A stretch of 64,000 nt of DNA. It comes from Thermosyntropha sp. Lineage in GTDB: Bacteria; Bacillota; Syntrophomonadia; Syntrophomonadales; Syntrophomonadaceae. The notes beneath the pieces were generated by a model. The model did not search any database, was not told the origin of the DNA, and saw only the letters and a list, made by a program, of their open reading frames with translations. The DNA is taken from contig NZ_JACDOH010000005.1 in the NCBI RefSeq assembly GCF_017656155.1, forward strand, positions 34,678 to 98,677, given 5' to 3'. Each line of letters starts with the position of its first letter. The first letter of the stretch is position 1. Positions 26,641-35,838 of this stretch are shown in pieces. The translations under genes and the position numbers were made by a program.

Positions 26641-28305
26641 CTATATATTCCTTTCAAATAAATAAGCTATAAAGTCTTCTTCATTAAGCGGTTTAGACCA
26701 GAAATATCCCTGTCCGTACTGGCAACCTAATCCTTTTAAAAATCTGATTTGCTCTTCAAATTCCACTCCTTCTGCCACTATCTCCATACCTAATTCCCTG
26801 GCCACAGAGACAACTGCTCTGGTTATCTTATTTTCTCTATCCCTCTCAATCTTGTCAATAAACTGTTTGTCTATTTTTATCTTATCAACTTCCAGGTTTA
26901 AGAGCATGGCAAAAGAAGAATAGCCGCTCCCAAAATCATCCATAGATATTTTTATTCCTAACTCCTTAATTTTTTGCAAATTCTCAGTTATAACTTTAAT
27001 ATTTCCTGCTGCTACCCTTTCAGTAATTTCAAACTCTAATTCCCTTCCCTCTACACCGTAATGTTTTAAAATCTCCCGAACTTCTTCCGCAAAATTAAGG
27101 CGTTCTAACTGTTTTAAAGATATATTAATCGATAAAGCCAATGATCTCCTTATTTTATTTCTATACTGATTTATAAACCGGCATGCCTCTTTAAGCACAA
27201 AATCTCCTATATCATGAATAACTCCGCTTTCCTCAGCCAAGGGGATAAACTTATCCGGAGGAATATTTCCCAAAGCCTCATTTTCCCAACGCAGAAGAAC
27301 TTCAGCCGTTTTTACCTGTCCGCTTTTTAACTCTACTATTGGCTGAAAATGAATAAAAAGCTCTCCTTTTTCTAAAGCCTGGCGCAAACAGCTATGTATA
27401 AAAAACCTTTCTTTTATCTCTTCTTCCATTTCAGGTGAAAAAAATTTTATCCGATAAGTTTCATCATAGACGGCTTTAGCCTTATACATGGCTATATCCG
27501 CATTTTTCAGCAAAGTATAAGCATTAAGCCCATCCTCAGGATAACAGGCAATCCCTATACTGGCTGAAACATAAAAAGTCCTTCCTTCCATCCGGCAGGG
27601 CTGATTAATAGCATCAATTATCTTTTCTGCCAGCTTATAAAGCCTTTCTTTATCTTCCTTTTCTTCTAAGAGTACAACAAATTCATCTCCCCCGTAGCGG
27701 GCAATCATTGCATTTGAAGGAAGAATTTCTTCAATTCTTCGGGCTATTTGCTTTAAAAGCTCATCTCCCGCCTGATGCCCCAATGCATCATTTATCTCTT
27801 TAAAACGATCCAAATCAATAAAGAAAAGAACAACCTCTGAATTCTTACGCTCAGCCTTAAGAATATATTCCAGCTTTTCCCTGAAAAACCTTTTATCATA
27901 AGTCCCTGTAAGATAATCGCGCACCGGAGTAAAATCTAAAGCATCTTTATGGTCACATGTCCCATCCAGGTTGATAACTGTAGCCAGGCAAAAATCACCT
28001 TCACATTTTATAGCAACTTCTGCCCAAAATTCCCCTCCATCTTTACGCCTGTAAAGCCAGCGAAAACGGTTAAAGCCGGCCTCATAAGCCTTCCTGATCA
28101 TCTTTTCTCCCTTATCTTTGGAATTGCCTTCATCAGGCTGGTAGGAAGGAGAAAACTTTAAAAACAACTCATTTATAATTTCTTCCCTTTCATATCCTAA
28201 AAGCTTAGCTGCCTTTTCATTGCACAAAACAATTTTTTCTCCTTTAAGGATATAAGAGGGAAGAGGAAAAAACTCTATCAAGCTGGTGTAAATAAATTCC
28301 TTCAT
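26641..28305 (-). CDS. PAS-GGDEF-EAL cyclic-di-GMP signalling protein
   Basis: A 554 aa cytosolic protein. Residues ~1-110 form a PAS sensor domain, ~130-290 a GGDEF domain with an intact YGGDEF site (diguanylate cyclase), and ~300-550 an EAL phosphodiesterase domain. The EAL motif reads EVL within AEVLLRW; DDFGSGYSSF and the K/E residues EGVE are present, so phosphodiesterase activity is probable. No transmembrane segment. It lies 37 bp after the chemoreceptor gene and may share its transcript, linking chemotaxis and c-di-GMP control. Confidence 0.94.
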   Translation of the reverse strand: MKEFIYTSLIEFFPLPSYILKGEKIVLCNEKAAKLLGYEREEIINELFLKFSPSYQPDEGNSKDKGEKMIRKAYEAGFNRFRWLYRRKDGGEFWAEVAIKCEGDFCLATVINLDGTCDHKDALDFTPVRDYLTGTYDKRFFREKLEYILKAERKNSEVVLFFIDLDRFKEINDALGHQAGDELLKQIARRIEEILPSNAMIARYGGDEFVVLLEEKEDKERLYKLAEKIIDAINQPCRMEGRTFYVSASIGIACYPEDGLNAYTLLKNADIAMYKAKAVYDETYRIKFFSPEMEEEIKERFFIHSCLRQALEKGELFIHFQPIVELKSGQVKTAEVLLRWENEALGNIPPDKFIPLAEESGVIHDIGDFVLKEACRFINQYRNKIRRSLALSINISLKQLERLNFAEEVREILKHYGVEGRELEFEITERVAAGNIKVITENLQKIKELGIKISMDDFGSGYSSFAMLLNLEVDKIKIDKQFIDKIERDRENKITRAVVSVARELGMEIVAEGVEFEEQIRFLKGLGCQYGQGYFWSKPLNEEDFIAYLFERNI

Positions 28306-28342
28306 GTTTAGCCGTCCTCTCCCCTGAGCAAAATCAAATGTT

Positions 28343-30091
28343 TTAAACTTTAAACCTTTCTACTGTGCGGTTCATATCTTCGGCAACAGAAGCCAGGGTC
28401 TGAGCAGTTGCTGCTACTTCCTCAGAAGAAGCTGTCATTTCTTCAGAAGATGCGGCTACTTCTTCAGTTGCCGCAGAGTTTTCCTGAGTTACCGCACTTA
28501 CCTGCTCTACCCTCTGCATTATCTCATCTTTCGATTTTACGATTTCATCCATAGCCTGATATGTACGGTTCATTAAAGGAGCAATGTTTTCTACCGAATC
28601 TAATATATCCCCAAAGGCTTTCACGGTATTCTCTACCGACTTGGTCTGTTCTTTTACTGATATTTCTACATTGCGGGAAGTATTTATTACTTCATCTGTG
28701 TCTTTAGTTATAGATGTAACCAGGTTTACAATTTTCTCCGTAGAGTTTTTAGATTCTTCTGCCAGTTTGCGCACTTCTTCGGCTACTACCGCAAAGCCCC
28801 GGCCGTGCTCTCCTGCTCTTGCTGCCTCTATAGCGGCGTTGAGGGCAAGCAGGTTAGTCTGCTCAGATATGCCGGATATAATCTCCGTAATACCGCTTAT
28901 CTCTCTTACTGAAGAAGTTAATGTCTCTACTTTTCTTACTACGGTTTCAAAAGCAGCCCTTATTTCTTCTATGGATTTAACCAGTTTATCCATTTCCTCT
29001 TTTCCAATATTAGCCTTGTTCTCTGTGTTTTCAGTTTCTTCTTTTACATTCTTAAGTTCTTTATAAACATTGTCTATATTATTGGTAAGCTGTTCCAGAG
29101 AACTTACTATCTCTGTAAGATCCTGGGCCTGGTTAGTCGCTCCTTCTGCCACCTGCTGCATGGTAGTTGCCAGTTCCTGAGAAGAAGCCGAAAGTTCCTC
29201 TGATACGGAAGCCAGGGTTTGGGACTGGCCGGTTACCTTGCCCGCATTGTCTTTTACCTCAGCCAAAGCCTGTTTCATGTTGCGGATAACACGGGATATG
29301 GTTAGGTTCATCTGGGCAAATTCGTTCTTGCCGTCTTCCTCTAAGTCAACCGTAAAGTCATATTCAGCCAACCTTGATAAGACATCATTAACCTGAGCCA
29401 TAGAATCCCGAATAAACCTAATTAAAATCAAAATTAAAACCGCCAGAAGAATGATAAAAGTAAAGGCCAAAGTTGTAAAAAGACTGCGGGCTTTTCCGTA
29501 AAGCTCATTGGCCCTGTCTACCGCCTTCTGGGCAGTATCGGCATTAAGAGCCACCAAATTATTTATATTATTCTGCGCTTCAGAAGCATAGCCTATTATT
29601 ACATTTACCTCCTCTGCACTTACACTGTTTCCTTCTTTTAAAATCCCCATAAGCCTTTCAGCTTCAGCTAAATACTGTTTATAGCTTTTTTCGATTTTAT
29701 CAAATAAAGCCCTTTCTTCTGGAGTTAAGTCATAATTGCGGTATTTATCAAAAACTGCGCTAAGGCTTTCCTTTTTGCTTTCTATTTCTGAGGCTGTTTT
29801 GCCGTCATAATAATTGGAATAAAGCATCTGGGTCATATTAAGCCTGATAACATAAAATTCAGTTTCCAGGTTTTTGAGCTCGAGGGAAACCAGCATATTC
29901 CTGGTATAGAGGCGATTCATATCATTGCTTAAAATCCGCATCTCTTTTATAGAAGAATAAGAAAGATAAGATAAAACAGCGATGGTAAATATCAGAAGGC
30001 TAATTAACAGCGAGGTTATTTTTACATTTTTCAAAAAATTGCGGCTTCGTTTGTTCTGTTTACCTGAATCTTCCCTACCCAAGTTCTGCAT
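28343..30091 (-). CDS. Methyl-accepting chemotaxis protein
   Basis: A 582 aa transmembrane chemoreceptor: TM1 around residues 22-45, a ~150-residue extracytoplasmic four-helix-bundle sensor domain, TM2 ([19 protein letters not shown]), a HAMP segment, and the long coiled-coil signalling domain. The hairpin tip reads [20 protein letters not shown] with [18 protein letters not shown], the highly conserved kinase-control region. No NWETF-type CheR tether is seen at the C-terminus. The start is ATG 30091, with AGGAGGG 8 bp upstream. The sensed ligand cannot be predicted. Confidence 0.95.
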   Translation of the reverse strand: MQNLGREDSGKQNKRSRNFLKNVKITSLLISLLIFTIAVLSYLSYSSIKEMRILSNDMNRLYTRNMLVSLELKNLETEFYVIRLNMTQMLYSNYYDGKTASEIESKKESLSAVFDKYRNYDLTPEERALFDKIEKSYKQYLAEAERLMGILKEGNSVSAEEVNVIIGYASEAQNNINNLVALNADTAQKAVDRANELYGKARSLFTTLAFTFIILLAVLILILIRFIRDSMAQVNDVLSRLAEYDFTVDLEEDGKNEFAQMNLTISRVIRNMKQALAEVKDNAGKVTGQSQTLASVSEELSASSQELATTMQQVAEGATNQAQDLTEIVSSLEQLTNNIDNVYKELKNVKEETENTENKANIGKEEMDKLVKSIEEIRAAFETVVRKVETLTSSVREISGITEIISGISEQTNLLALNAAIEAARAGEHGRGFAVVAEEVRKLAEESKNSTEKIVNLVTSITKDTDEVINTSRNVEISVKEQTKSVENTVKAFGDILDSVENIAPLMNRTYQAMDEIVKSKDEIMQRVEQVSAVTQENSAATEEVAASSEEMTASSEEVAATAQTLASVAEDMNRTVERFKV

Positions 30092-30335
30092 ACCATATTC
30101 CCTCCTCACACTTTACTTATAATCCTGCAAAACAAAAACATACAATAAAGATCTTAATTCCCCCCTTTCCCGGCAATTTAAAAACCGCAAAATTAATCCC
30201 AGTATAATGCAAAAAAGAATTATCAAAAAATATATATGTAATAGGACTTTGGTTATAACAATTTTATAATATCACAAATTTTATACCTTGAACAGCATTT
30301 GCCTCCGTCTTAAATTGCAGCATCCGAATTCTGAA
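30092..30335 (-). other. Leader region of the chemoreceptor gene
   Basis: About 245 AT-rich bases between the chemoreceptor start and the end of the small membrane peptide ORF. No hairpin, riboswitch or coding frame with a ribosome binding site was recognised. Confidence 0.4.
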
Positions 30336-30452
30336 CTAGATAAAAGCTACGGCAACTATACTGGTCAGAAAAGATATTATAACCAGGCTTACTATTATAA
30401 AAAGCAGCCTTTTCTGTCTTTTTCCCTGCCTGATACGATTCATAAAGCTCAC
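30336..30452 (-). CDS. Putative 38 aa single-span membrane peptide
   Basis: A GTG at 30452 follows a GGGGGT site by about 6 bp and opens a 38-codon frame: a basic start (RIRQGKRQKR), then an uninterrupted hydrophobic segment (LLFIIVSLVIISFLTSIVAV), the profile of a positive-inside membrane anchor. An ATG at 30443 is an alternative start. It lies about 245 bp upstream of the chemoreceptor on the same strand. I do not recognise a family, and a protein this short can arise by chance. Confidence 0.4.
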   Translation of the reverse strand: MSFMNRIRQGKRQKRLLFIIVSLVIISFLTSIVAVAFI

Positions 30453-30484
30453 AGTTATACCCCCACTTAATAGCTTATATTCAA

Positions 30485-30532
30485 AATAATTATAAAATTA
30501 AAAGTCTGGTAAATTTATAACTTACCAGACTT
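30485..30532 (-). terminator. Terminator of the rpsU-yqeY unit
   Basis: A perfect 11-bp stem (30502-30512 with 30522-30532) followed by TTTTTAATTTTAT on the minus strand, 8 bp after the yqeY stop. Confidence 0.85.
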
Positions 30533-30539
30533 CATTACC

Positions 30540-30989
30540 TTAAGCGAGCATTTCCTTTACCATCTCATTTACTGTTTTTCCGTCAGCACGCCCTTGAATC
30601 TTAGGCATCAAGACTTTCATAACCTTGCCCATGTCCTTAAGGCTATTAGCTTCAGTTTCCTGAATAGCCTTTTTCACCAGGGCTCTCAATTCATCTTCAC
30701 CTAGCTGCTCGGGGAGATATTCCTCTAAAACACGAATCTCTTCATTTAACTGCTCAACCATTTCAGGACGGTTTGCTCTTTCATAGTCGGCGATAACATC
30801 CTGGCGTCTTTTTACCTCGCGCCTTATAAGCTGGATAAGTTCCTCATCCGTTAATTGGCGCTTTTTTTCTATTTCCAATTCTTTCTGCGCCGCTCTAACC
30901 ATCCTTATAGTGGACAGCCTTATTTTGCCAGCTTCTTTAGCTTTCATTGCCTCCTTCATATCATTAAGCAGTCGTTCATTCAGAGACAA
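30540..30989 (-). CDS. yqeY: GatB/YqeY-domain protein
   Basis: A 149 aa helical protein of the YqeY family, related to the tail domain of the GatB amidotransferase subunit. The N-terminal MKEAMKAKEAGKIRLSTIRMVRAAQ and C-terminal DMGKVMKVLMPKIQGRADGKTVNEMV are family-typical. It may assist tRNA-dependent reactions, but its role is not established. The TTG start follows GGAGG by 7 bp, and the gene lies 12 bp behind rpsU, the usual Firmicutes order. Confidence 0.93.
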   Translation of the reverse strand: MSLNERLLNDMKEAMKAKEAGKIRLSTIRMVRAAQKELEIEKKRQLTDEELIQLIRREVKRRQDVIADYERANRPEMVEQLNEEIRVLEEYLPEQLGEDELRALVKKAIQETEANSLKDMGKVMKVLMPKIQGRADGKTVNEMVKEMLA

Positions 30990-31001
30990 AGGATTACCTC
31001 C

Positions 31002-31178
31002 TTAGTATTTTTTCTTTTTACGCGCAGCTTCTGATTTTTTCTTTCTGCGAACACTTGGCTTTTCATAGTGTTCATGCTTTCTAATTTCCTGCATAACCCC
31101 TGCTTTCTGGCAGTTGCGTTTAAATCTCTTAAGAGCACTGTCCAAGGATTCGTTTTTGCCTACTCTTACTTCGCTCAT
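31002..31178 (-). CDS. rpsU: Small ribosomal subunit protein bS21
   Basis: A 58 aa basic protein: [30 protein letters not shown] then a Lys/Arg-rich tail ending RKKKKY. It is a peripheral 30S protein involved in initiation. ATG behind a GAGGGGAGGG site. Located between hinT and yqeY, as in many Firmicutes. Confidence 0.97.
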   Translation of the reverse strand: MSEVRVGKNESLDSALKRFKRNCQKAGVMQEIRKHEHYEKPSVRRKKKSEAARKKKKY

Positions 31179-31251
31179 CGTTTCCCTCCCCTCATCAACT
31201 AGGTAAGTAAATGCCTTTATATTTTACTATTCATAAAGAGACCCGTCAAGA

Positions 31252-31599
31252 TTAGCCTGGAGGCCAGGCAAATGGTCTACCGCCCAAGAGATGGTAGTGA
31301 ATGTGGAAAACAGTTTGCCCGCCCCATTCTTTGCAATTATTCACCAGACGATACCCGTTTTCCGCAATCTTAAGCTCCCTCGCCAAACGCGAAGCAACAA
31401 GCTGTATATGACCCATTATATTTAAATCATCTTCATTTAATGCATCGAGTGAAGGTATATGTTTTTTAGGTATTATAAGTATATGCACCGGAGCCGCCGG
31501 ATTAATATCCTCAATTGCCATCACTTTATCATCTTCATATACGATCTTTGACGGCATATCTTTAGCAATTATTTTACAAAAAATACAATCATCCGCCAT
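31252..31599 (-). CDS. HIT-family purine nucleoside phosphoramidase (HinT-like)
   Basis: A 115 aa histidine-triad protein. The active-site triad is FHIHYHLLGG near the C-terminus; the N-terminal CIFCKIIAKDMPSKIVYED is the usual start, with two cysteines that may bind zinc. HinT proteins cleave AMP from aminoacyl-adenylate-type phosphoramidates. I start at ATG 31599, which follows AAAGGAGGTG; 9 residues upstream would be spurious. Upstream of rpsU in the conserved block. Confidence 0.94.
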   Translation of the reverse strand: MADDCIFCKIIAKDMPSKIVYEDDKVMAIEDINPAAPVHILIIPKKHIPSLDALNEDDLNIMGHIQLVASRLARELKIAENGYRLVNNCKEWGGQTVFHIHYHLLGGRPFAWPPG

Positions 31600-31706
31600 T
31601 TTTTCACCTCCTTTATCTTTTTTCATTTATTAATATCAGTTTAGACGTATTTTCTTAATTCTAACAGATAATTTAACCAAAGTGAACTGTTCAGGCCTTT
31701 TGGCAT

Positions 31707-32885
31707 CTACAACTGAGCAGCTAAAACCTTTTTATGCAGATAATCACTTCCTGCAATCATAGAGAGCATCTGGGCATCACGCAGATATTTCTCGGCAGGA
31801 TGCCCGATTAAAAAACCTAATCTGCCAATTATATCGACAGCATTTGAAGTTACCTGCTGAGCTACCTGAGTAGCATAAAGCCTGGCCATCCCCGACACAC
31901 GGGCATAGTTTTCATCTACATCAATACAGTAGGCCGCCCGCAATACGGATAGCCTTGCTGCATCAATCTGGGTGGACATATCTGCCAAGCTGGAAGATAT
32001 ATAATACTTTGAAGGTGAATTCATTCCCAGCAAAGAATTATTACGGGCTGCTTTAAGTGCCAGGTTAAACGCAGCCTTTGCTACCCCTACCGCAATAGCC
32101 CCTAAAAGGGTGCGGTTAATATCAAAGGTTTGCAGGAGTAAAAGATAGCCTCCCCCTCTTCTTCCTACCGCATAATCAGACGGAATTTCCACATTATTAA
32201 ATCCCATCTTTACCGTATGGCATGATCTCAGACCTATCTTGCGCAGTACTTCTCTTACCTCAACCCCAGAATTATCACCTGGAATAACAAAAAACTGCAG
32301 GCTCGATTTATGGCGGGATTCTTTGTCTCTGGCCAAAAGTGTGACAAAAGAAGCTTCGGCACCGTTTATTATATAATCTTTGCTTCCTTCAATAAGGACC
32401 TTTTCACCATCTTTATTATAACAAAAGGTAGTAGAAATTCGGGTAATTTCTTCACTCTGACTTTCCGGCCTTTCCAAGTTATAATCAGGTCTGGTCTCAT
32501 TTATTGCAATAGCAGCCAAATGCGGATGCCGGACGCTAAGCAAAGGCAAAAACTTTTCTTTTAATTTTTTATTTCCGGCTATTAAAATCGGGGTAACTGC
32601 ATAAATATTCTGCACTACCATCGCTGCTGCTCCTGCACATCCGGCAGCTAATTCTTCAATTACGGCTGCAGTAGCAACCATGCTCAAACCTCTTCCTCCA
32701 TATTCCTCAGGAATAATGGGCGCCAGTAGATTTTTCTCGGCAAGAAGTTCGGGAATACTCCAGTCCTGAATTCCATCTCCAATAACATCTAAATCGGCAG
32801 CTCTTGGCGCAATCTTTTTAACTGCCAGTTCATGCACTTCATTTATAAGTTCAATTTCTTCCTTGCTTAAAATAAAAGTAGCCAT
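31707..32885 (-). CDS. Acyl-CoA dehydrogenase homologue lacking the catalytic glutamate
   Basis: A 392 aa ACAD-fold protein: helical N-terminal domain with EEYGGRGLSMV, middle beta domain with degenerate substrate motif (AIAINETRPDYNLE instead of xTEPxAGSD), C-terminal helical domain. At the position of the base (IYEGT in active enzymes) it reads MIAGSD, giving Ala (A378). The alternative base position used by isovaleryl-CoA dehydrogenase-type enzymes appears to be Asn (FDINR). It may be a dehydrogenase with another base, or an inactive or regulatory homologue. It is 20 bp downstream of a similar gene and under the same XRE-headed unit. Confidence 0.85.
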   Translation of the reverse strand: MATFILSKEEIELINEVHELAVKKIAPRAADLDVIGDGIQDWSIPELLAEKNLLAPIIPEEYGGRGLSMVATAAVIEELAAGCAGAAAMVVQNIYAVTPILIAGNKKLKEKFLPLLSVRHPHLAAIAINETRPDYNLERPESQSEEITRISTTFCYNKDGEKVLIEGSKDYIINGAEASFVTLLARDKESRHKSSLQFFVIPGDNSGVEVREVLRKIGLRSCHTVKMGFNNVEIPSDYAVGRRGGGYLLLLQTFDINRTLLGAIAVGVAKAAFNLALKAARNNSLLGMNSPSKYYISSSLADMSTQIDAARLSVLRAAYCIDVDENYARVSGMARLYATQVAQQVTSNAVDIIGRLGFLIGHPAEKYLRDAQMLSMIAGSDYLHKKVLAAQL

Positions 32886-32905
32886 AAAATTTCCCTTCCC
32901 TCCCC

Positions 32906-34081
32906 TCAGTATAGCTGAGAAGCCAGGAGATTTCGATGAAACTGCTCACTGCCGTCAATTATAGAAAGCATCTTGGCATCTCTTAAATATATTTCGGCAT
33001 GGTGACCGTAAAGATAAGCCTGTCCTCCAATAATCTCCATGGCTTTGGCTGTAACTTCCTGAGCTACACTGCTGGCAATTATTTTCGCTTTAGATGAGGC
33101 CTGAGAATAATCAAGATCCTTATCAATAAGCCAACATGCAAAATGAACGCTTTGTCTGGCAGCATTAATCTTGGTTGCCATCTCAGCTAGGGTAAAGCTA
33201 ACTGTGCTCTCTTCAAAAATAGGTTTTCCCATAAACATACGGTTTTTAGAAGCATTTAAAGCAGCTTCATAAGCTGCTCTGGCAACACCAAGCGATAAGG
33301 CAGCAGCCAAAGGAACCATTCGGTCTAAATTCTGCATAAATACTAAAAACCCACTTCCTGGTTTACCTATAAGATATTTTTCACTTACTTCAACATTATC
33401 AAAAATCACTTCATTTGCCTGACAAAATCTAAGACCCAAAGTTTTACGCTGTTTTCCGATAATAATCCCTTCTGTTTCTACAGGCAAAACAGCAATCTGC
33501 AAACCTGCTTTGTCTTTTTCCGGATTGGTAGATAAAGCAACTGCTAAAAAACCAGCTATTCCAGCATTCATAACATAATCTTTTAATCCTTTTACAACCA
33601 GGTGACCTTCTTCGATATTTTCCACATTAACTGAAGAATGTCTTATATCCATCGTTTCAGGTTGAGCAATCAGTTCCAGGTTAGGTTTATGTTCAATAAT
33701 AGTAGCTGCAGCCAGTTTAGGGGATTCTCCGGTCATAAGAGGCAATATTTCTTTTTTCTGTTCCTCGGTTCCTACCGTTAAAAGAGGGCTTACCGCATGT
33801 AAATTGGTAAGCAGAACAGCCGCCAAACCGGCTGATCCAACCGCAATTTCTTCTAAAATCATCGCAGTGGTAATATTGCAAAGCCCTCTGCCCCCATATT
33901 CCTCAGGTATATTGGGAGCCATCAGGTTATAGCGGGCCAAAAGATTTACAGGGGACCAATCAAAACTCCCATTTTCATCTTTATCGTAGCTTACTGCCTT
34001 TGGAGTAATATGGGTTTCCACCAGTTCCCTTACCATCATTACCAGTTCGCGGTCTTCTTTAGGAATAGTGCTTCTAAACAT
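32906..34081 (-). CDS. Acyl-CoA dehydrogenase homologue with Asp at the catalytic position
   Basis: A 391 aa ACAD paralogue of the downstream gene, with EEYGGRGLCNI in the N-terminal domain and YLYGHHAEIYLRDAKMLSIIDGS at the C-terminus. The usual catalytic Glu of IYEGT is Asp here (D376 of IIDGS), and the middle-domain motif is ATIIEHKPNLEL rather than TEPxAGSD. I prefer ATG 34081, right behind GGGGGGAGG; the ATG at 34114 would overlap the XRE gene. Tandem order XRE - this gene - 392 aa paralogue suggests a heteromeric or paired function; that is inference. Confidence 0.85.
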   Translation of the reverse strand: MFRSTIPKEDRELVMMVRELVETHITPKAVSYDKDENGSFDWSPVNLLARYNLMAPNIPEEYGGRGLCNITTAMILEEIAVGSAGLAAVLLTNLHAVSPLLTVGTEEQKKEILPLMTGESPKLAAATIIEHKPNLELIAQPETMDIRHSSVNVENIEEGHLVVKGLKDYVMNAGIAGFLAVALSTNPEKDKAGLQIAVLPVETEGIIIGKQRKTLGLRFCQANEVIFDNVEVSEKYLIGKPGSGFLVFMQNLDRMVPLAAALSLGVARAAYEAALNASKNRMFMGKPIFEESTVSFTLAEMATKINAARQSVHFACWLIDKDLDYSQASSKAKIIASSVAQEVTAKAMEIIGGQAYLYGHHAEIYLRDAKMLSIIDGSEQFHRNLLASQLY

Positions 34082-34092
34082 GTTCCTCCCCC

Positions 34093-34461
34093 CTAGCTGC
34101 GCGTTTTCTGCCAAATAATATAATCCATCACTGAACGCCTTTTTTCCCTCGGTAAATCATAAAGTGCATTTATTATCTGCAAAAGTTCCGGTTCATCATC
34201 TAAAGCTGAATCAATATTTTTTTTGATTTCCTCCTTGCTGTTATTCTCAGCCGGTGTACTGCTTTCCAAGAAATACTCAATAGGTTTTCCCAAAACCGCA
34301 GCGATCTGCTCCAGTTGGTTTAAATAAAGTCGGCGTTTCCCTTTTTCATAGTTGGATAAAGTTGACTGGGCACAGCCCAACATACTTGCCAGCTGCTCCT
34401 GGCTCAATCCTGCCTCTTCCCTTGCCATCTGCAGTTTTTTCCCAATCTCTTTAAATCCCAT
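34093..34461 (-). CDS. XRE-family transcriptional regulator
   Basis: A 122 aa protein with an N-terminal Cro/CI helix-turn-helix (KLQMAREEAGLSQEQLASMLGCAQSTLSNYEKGKRRLYLNQLEQIAAVLG) and a C-terminal ~50 aa acidic-to-helical tail ending in YDLPREKRRSVMDYIIWQ, which resembles tails of XRE regulators that multimerise. The start at ATG 34461 overlaps the mtaB stop region by 11 bp, with GAAGG just upstream. Its stop is 11 bp before the first ACAD homologue, so it probably controls that unit. Confidence 0.88.
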   Translation of the reverse strand: MGFKEIGKKLQMAREEAGLSQEQLASMLGCAQSTLSNYEKGKRRLYLNQLEQIAAVLGKPIEYFLESSTPAENNSKEEIKKNIDSALDDEPELLQIINALYDLPREKRRSVMDYIIWQKTRS

Positions 34462-35812
34462 ATCCTTCACCTTCCATATTCTGCTGCTGTTTATTTGCAC
34501 AACAATTATTGTCCAAGATTAAACTGCCATAAACTTTGCCATCTTCAATTTTTTCAATCCTAACCTTTGTCAGTTCACCTGTTAGATCATTTTCGGAAAA
34601 AAACTCCACTTCAATATAATTATCACTCAACCCTATATAACTCTTTATACCCCATTTTCTTTCTACCAGCAACATAATTTCATGTCCTAAAAATCTAGAA
34701 ATAAAATTTGTTCGCTTTTTATCAGCCAATTTGATTAATTCTTCACTTCTTTTTTGTTTTTCTTCTTCTGTAACTGCAGAAATCATCTGGGCCGCCTTGG
34801 TGCCAGGGCGGCGGGAATATTTGAAAACATGCAGGTCATAAACAGGTAAGCTGTTTAAAAGTTCATAAGTATCTTCAAAATCCTTTTCAGTTTCAGTGGG
34901 AAATCCCACCATAACATCAGCCGTAAAAGCTATTCCAGGAACCTCCTCAGCAATTTTCATAATAAGATCACGATAATATTCGCGGGTATAGCGTCGATTC
35001 ATATCCTTTAGAACTTTATTGCTTCCGCTCTGCAAGGGAATATGCAGATGACGACATAATCTTTTTTCTTCTTTTATAAATTTACAGAGTTCTTCATTTA
35101 ACTCTAAAGGTTCGATAGAACTTAATCTTATTCTATATTCTCCTTTTACCTCGTCCAATATAAATTTTAGTAAACTGCCTAAATTCCAACCTTTAAGGTC
35201 TATTCCATACATTCCCGTATGTATACCTGTAAAAACTATCTCTTTGTATCCTAAATCGATAAGCTGTCTTACCTCAGATAAAACAACTTCCGGCAGCTTA
35301 CTGCGCACCGGCCCTCTAGCATATGGGACTATACAATAAGAGCAAAAGCTCTGGCATCCATCCTGAATCTTTATAAAAGCCCGGGTCCTTTCATGTTTAT
35401 AAGTATAAATTACTGGATTCAGCTTGTCTTTAGAACTTATCACAGGATTTATTACTTTTTTTTGCCGGCCCAGATTATAGTCATCTATAATAGAAGCTAT
35501 ATTATACTTCTCTTTATTCCCTACAATCAAATCTACCCCTTCAATCCTTCCTATCTGTTCCGCATCAATCTGAGCCAAACATCCGACCACTGCGACTATC
35601 GCTTCGGGATTTCTTCTCACCGCCCTTCTTATCACAGCTCTTGATTTTCGGTCGCTTATATGAGTAACTGTACAGGTATTAATAACATAAACATCAGCCG
35701 ATTCAGAAAAATCAACAATTTTGTAGCCTTTTTTAATAAATTCTTCTTTTATCTGTTCAGTTTCCACTTGATTAACTTTACAGCCTAGAGTATAAAATGC
35801 TGCTTTAGGCAA
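34451..35812 (-). CDS. mtaB: tRNA (t6A37) methylthiotransferase MtaB
   Basis: A 453 aa radical-SAM enzyme that adds a methylthio group to t6A37 in ANN-decoding tRNAs. It has an N-terminal UPF0004 domain with three [4Fe-4S] cysteines (TLGCKVNQ, NTCTVTH, VVGCLAQ), the radical-SAM site CQSFCSYC near residue 155 in IQDGCQSFCSYCIVPYARGP, and a C-terminal TRAM domain (HEIMLLVERK...DNYIEVEFF). TTG start behind AAGGGG. It follows rsmE, the common gene order. Confidence 0.95.
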   Translation of the reverse strand: MPKAAFYTLGCKVNQVETEQIKEEFIKKGYKIVDFSESADVYVINTCTVTHISDRKSRAVIRRAVRRNPEAIVAVVGCLAQIDAEQIGRIEGVDLIVGNKEKYNIASIIDDYNLGRQKKVINPVISSKDKLNPVIYTYKHERTRAFIKIQDGCQSFCSYCIVPYARGPVRSKLPEVVLSEVRQLIDLGYKEIVFTGIHTGMYGIDLKGWNLGSLLKFILDEVKGEYRIRLSSIEPLELNEELCKFIKEEKRLCRHLHIPLQSGSNKVLKDMNRRYTREYYRDLIMKIAEEVPGIAFTADVMVGFPTETEKDFEDTYELLNSLPVYDLHVFKYSRRPGTKAAQMISAVTEEEKQKRSEELIKLADKKRTNFISRFLGHEIMLLVERKWGIKSYIGLSDNYIEVEFFSENDLTGELTKVRIEKIEDGKVYGSLILDNNCCANKQQQNMEGEGYGI

Positions 35813-35838
35813 TTTTTATAACCCCTTTTCTGTAATTT

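Noticed and set aside
30288..30470. A 60-codon plus-strand frame with Lys/Tyr-rich sequence
   Set aside because: It is antisense to the small membrane peptide ORF, lacks a ribosome binding site, and the peptide's hydrophobic profile fits the minus strand better.
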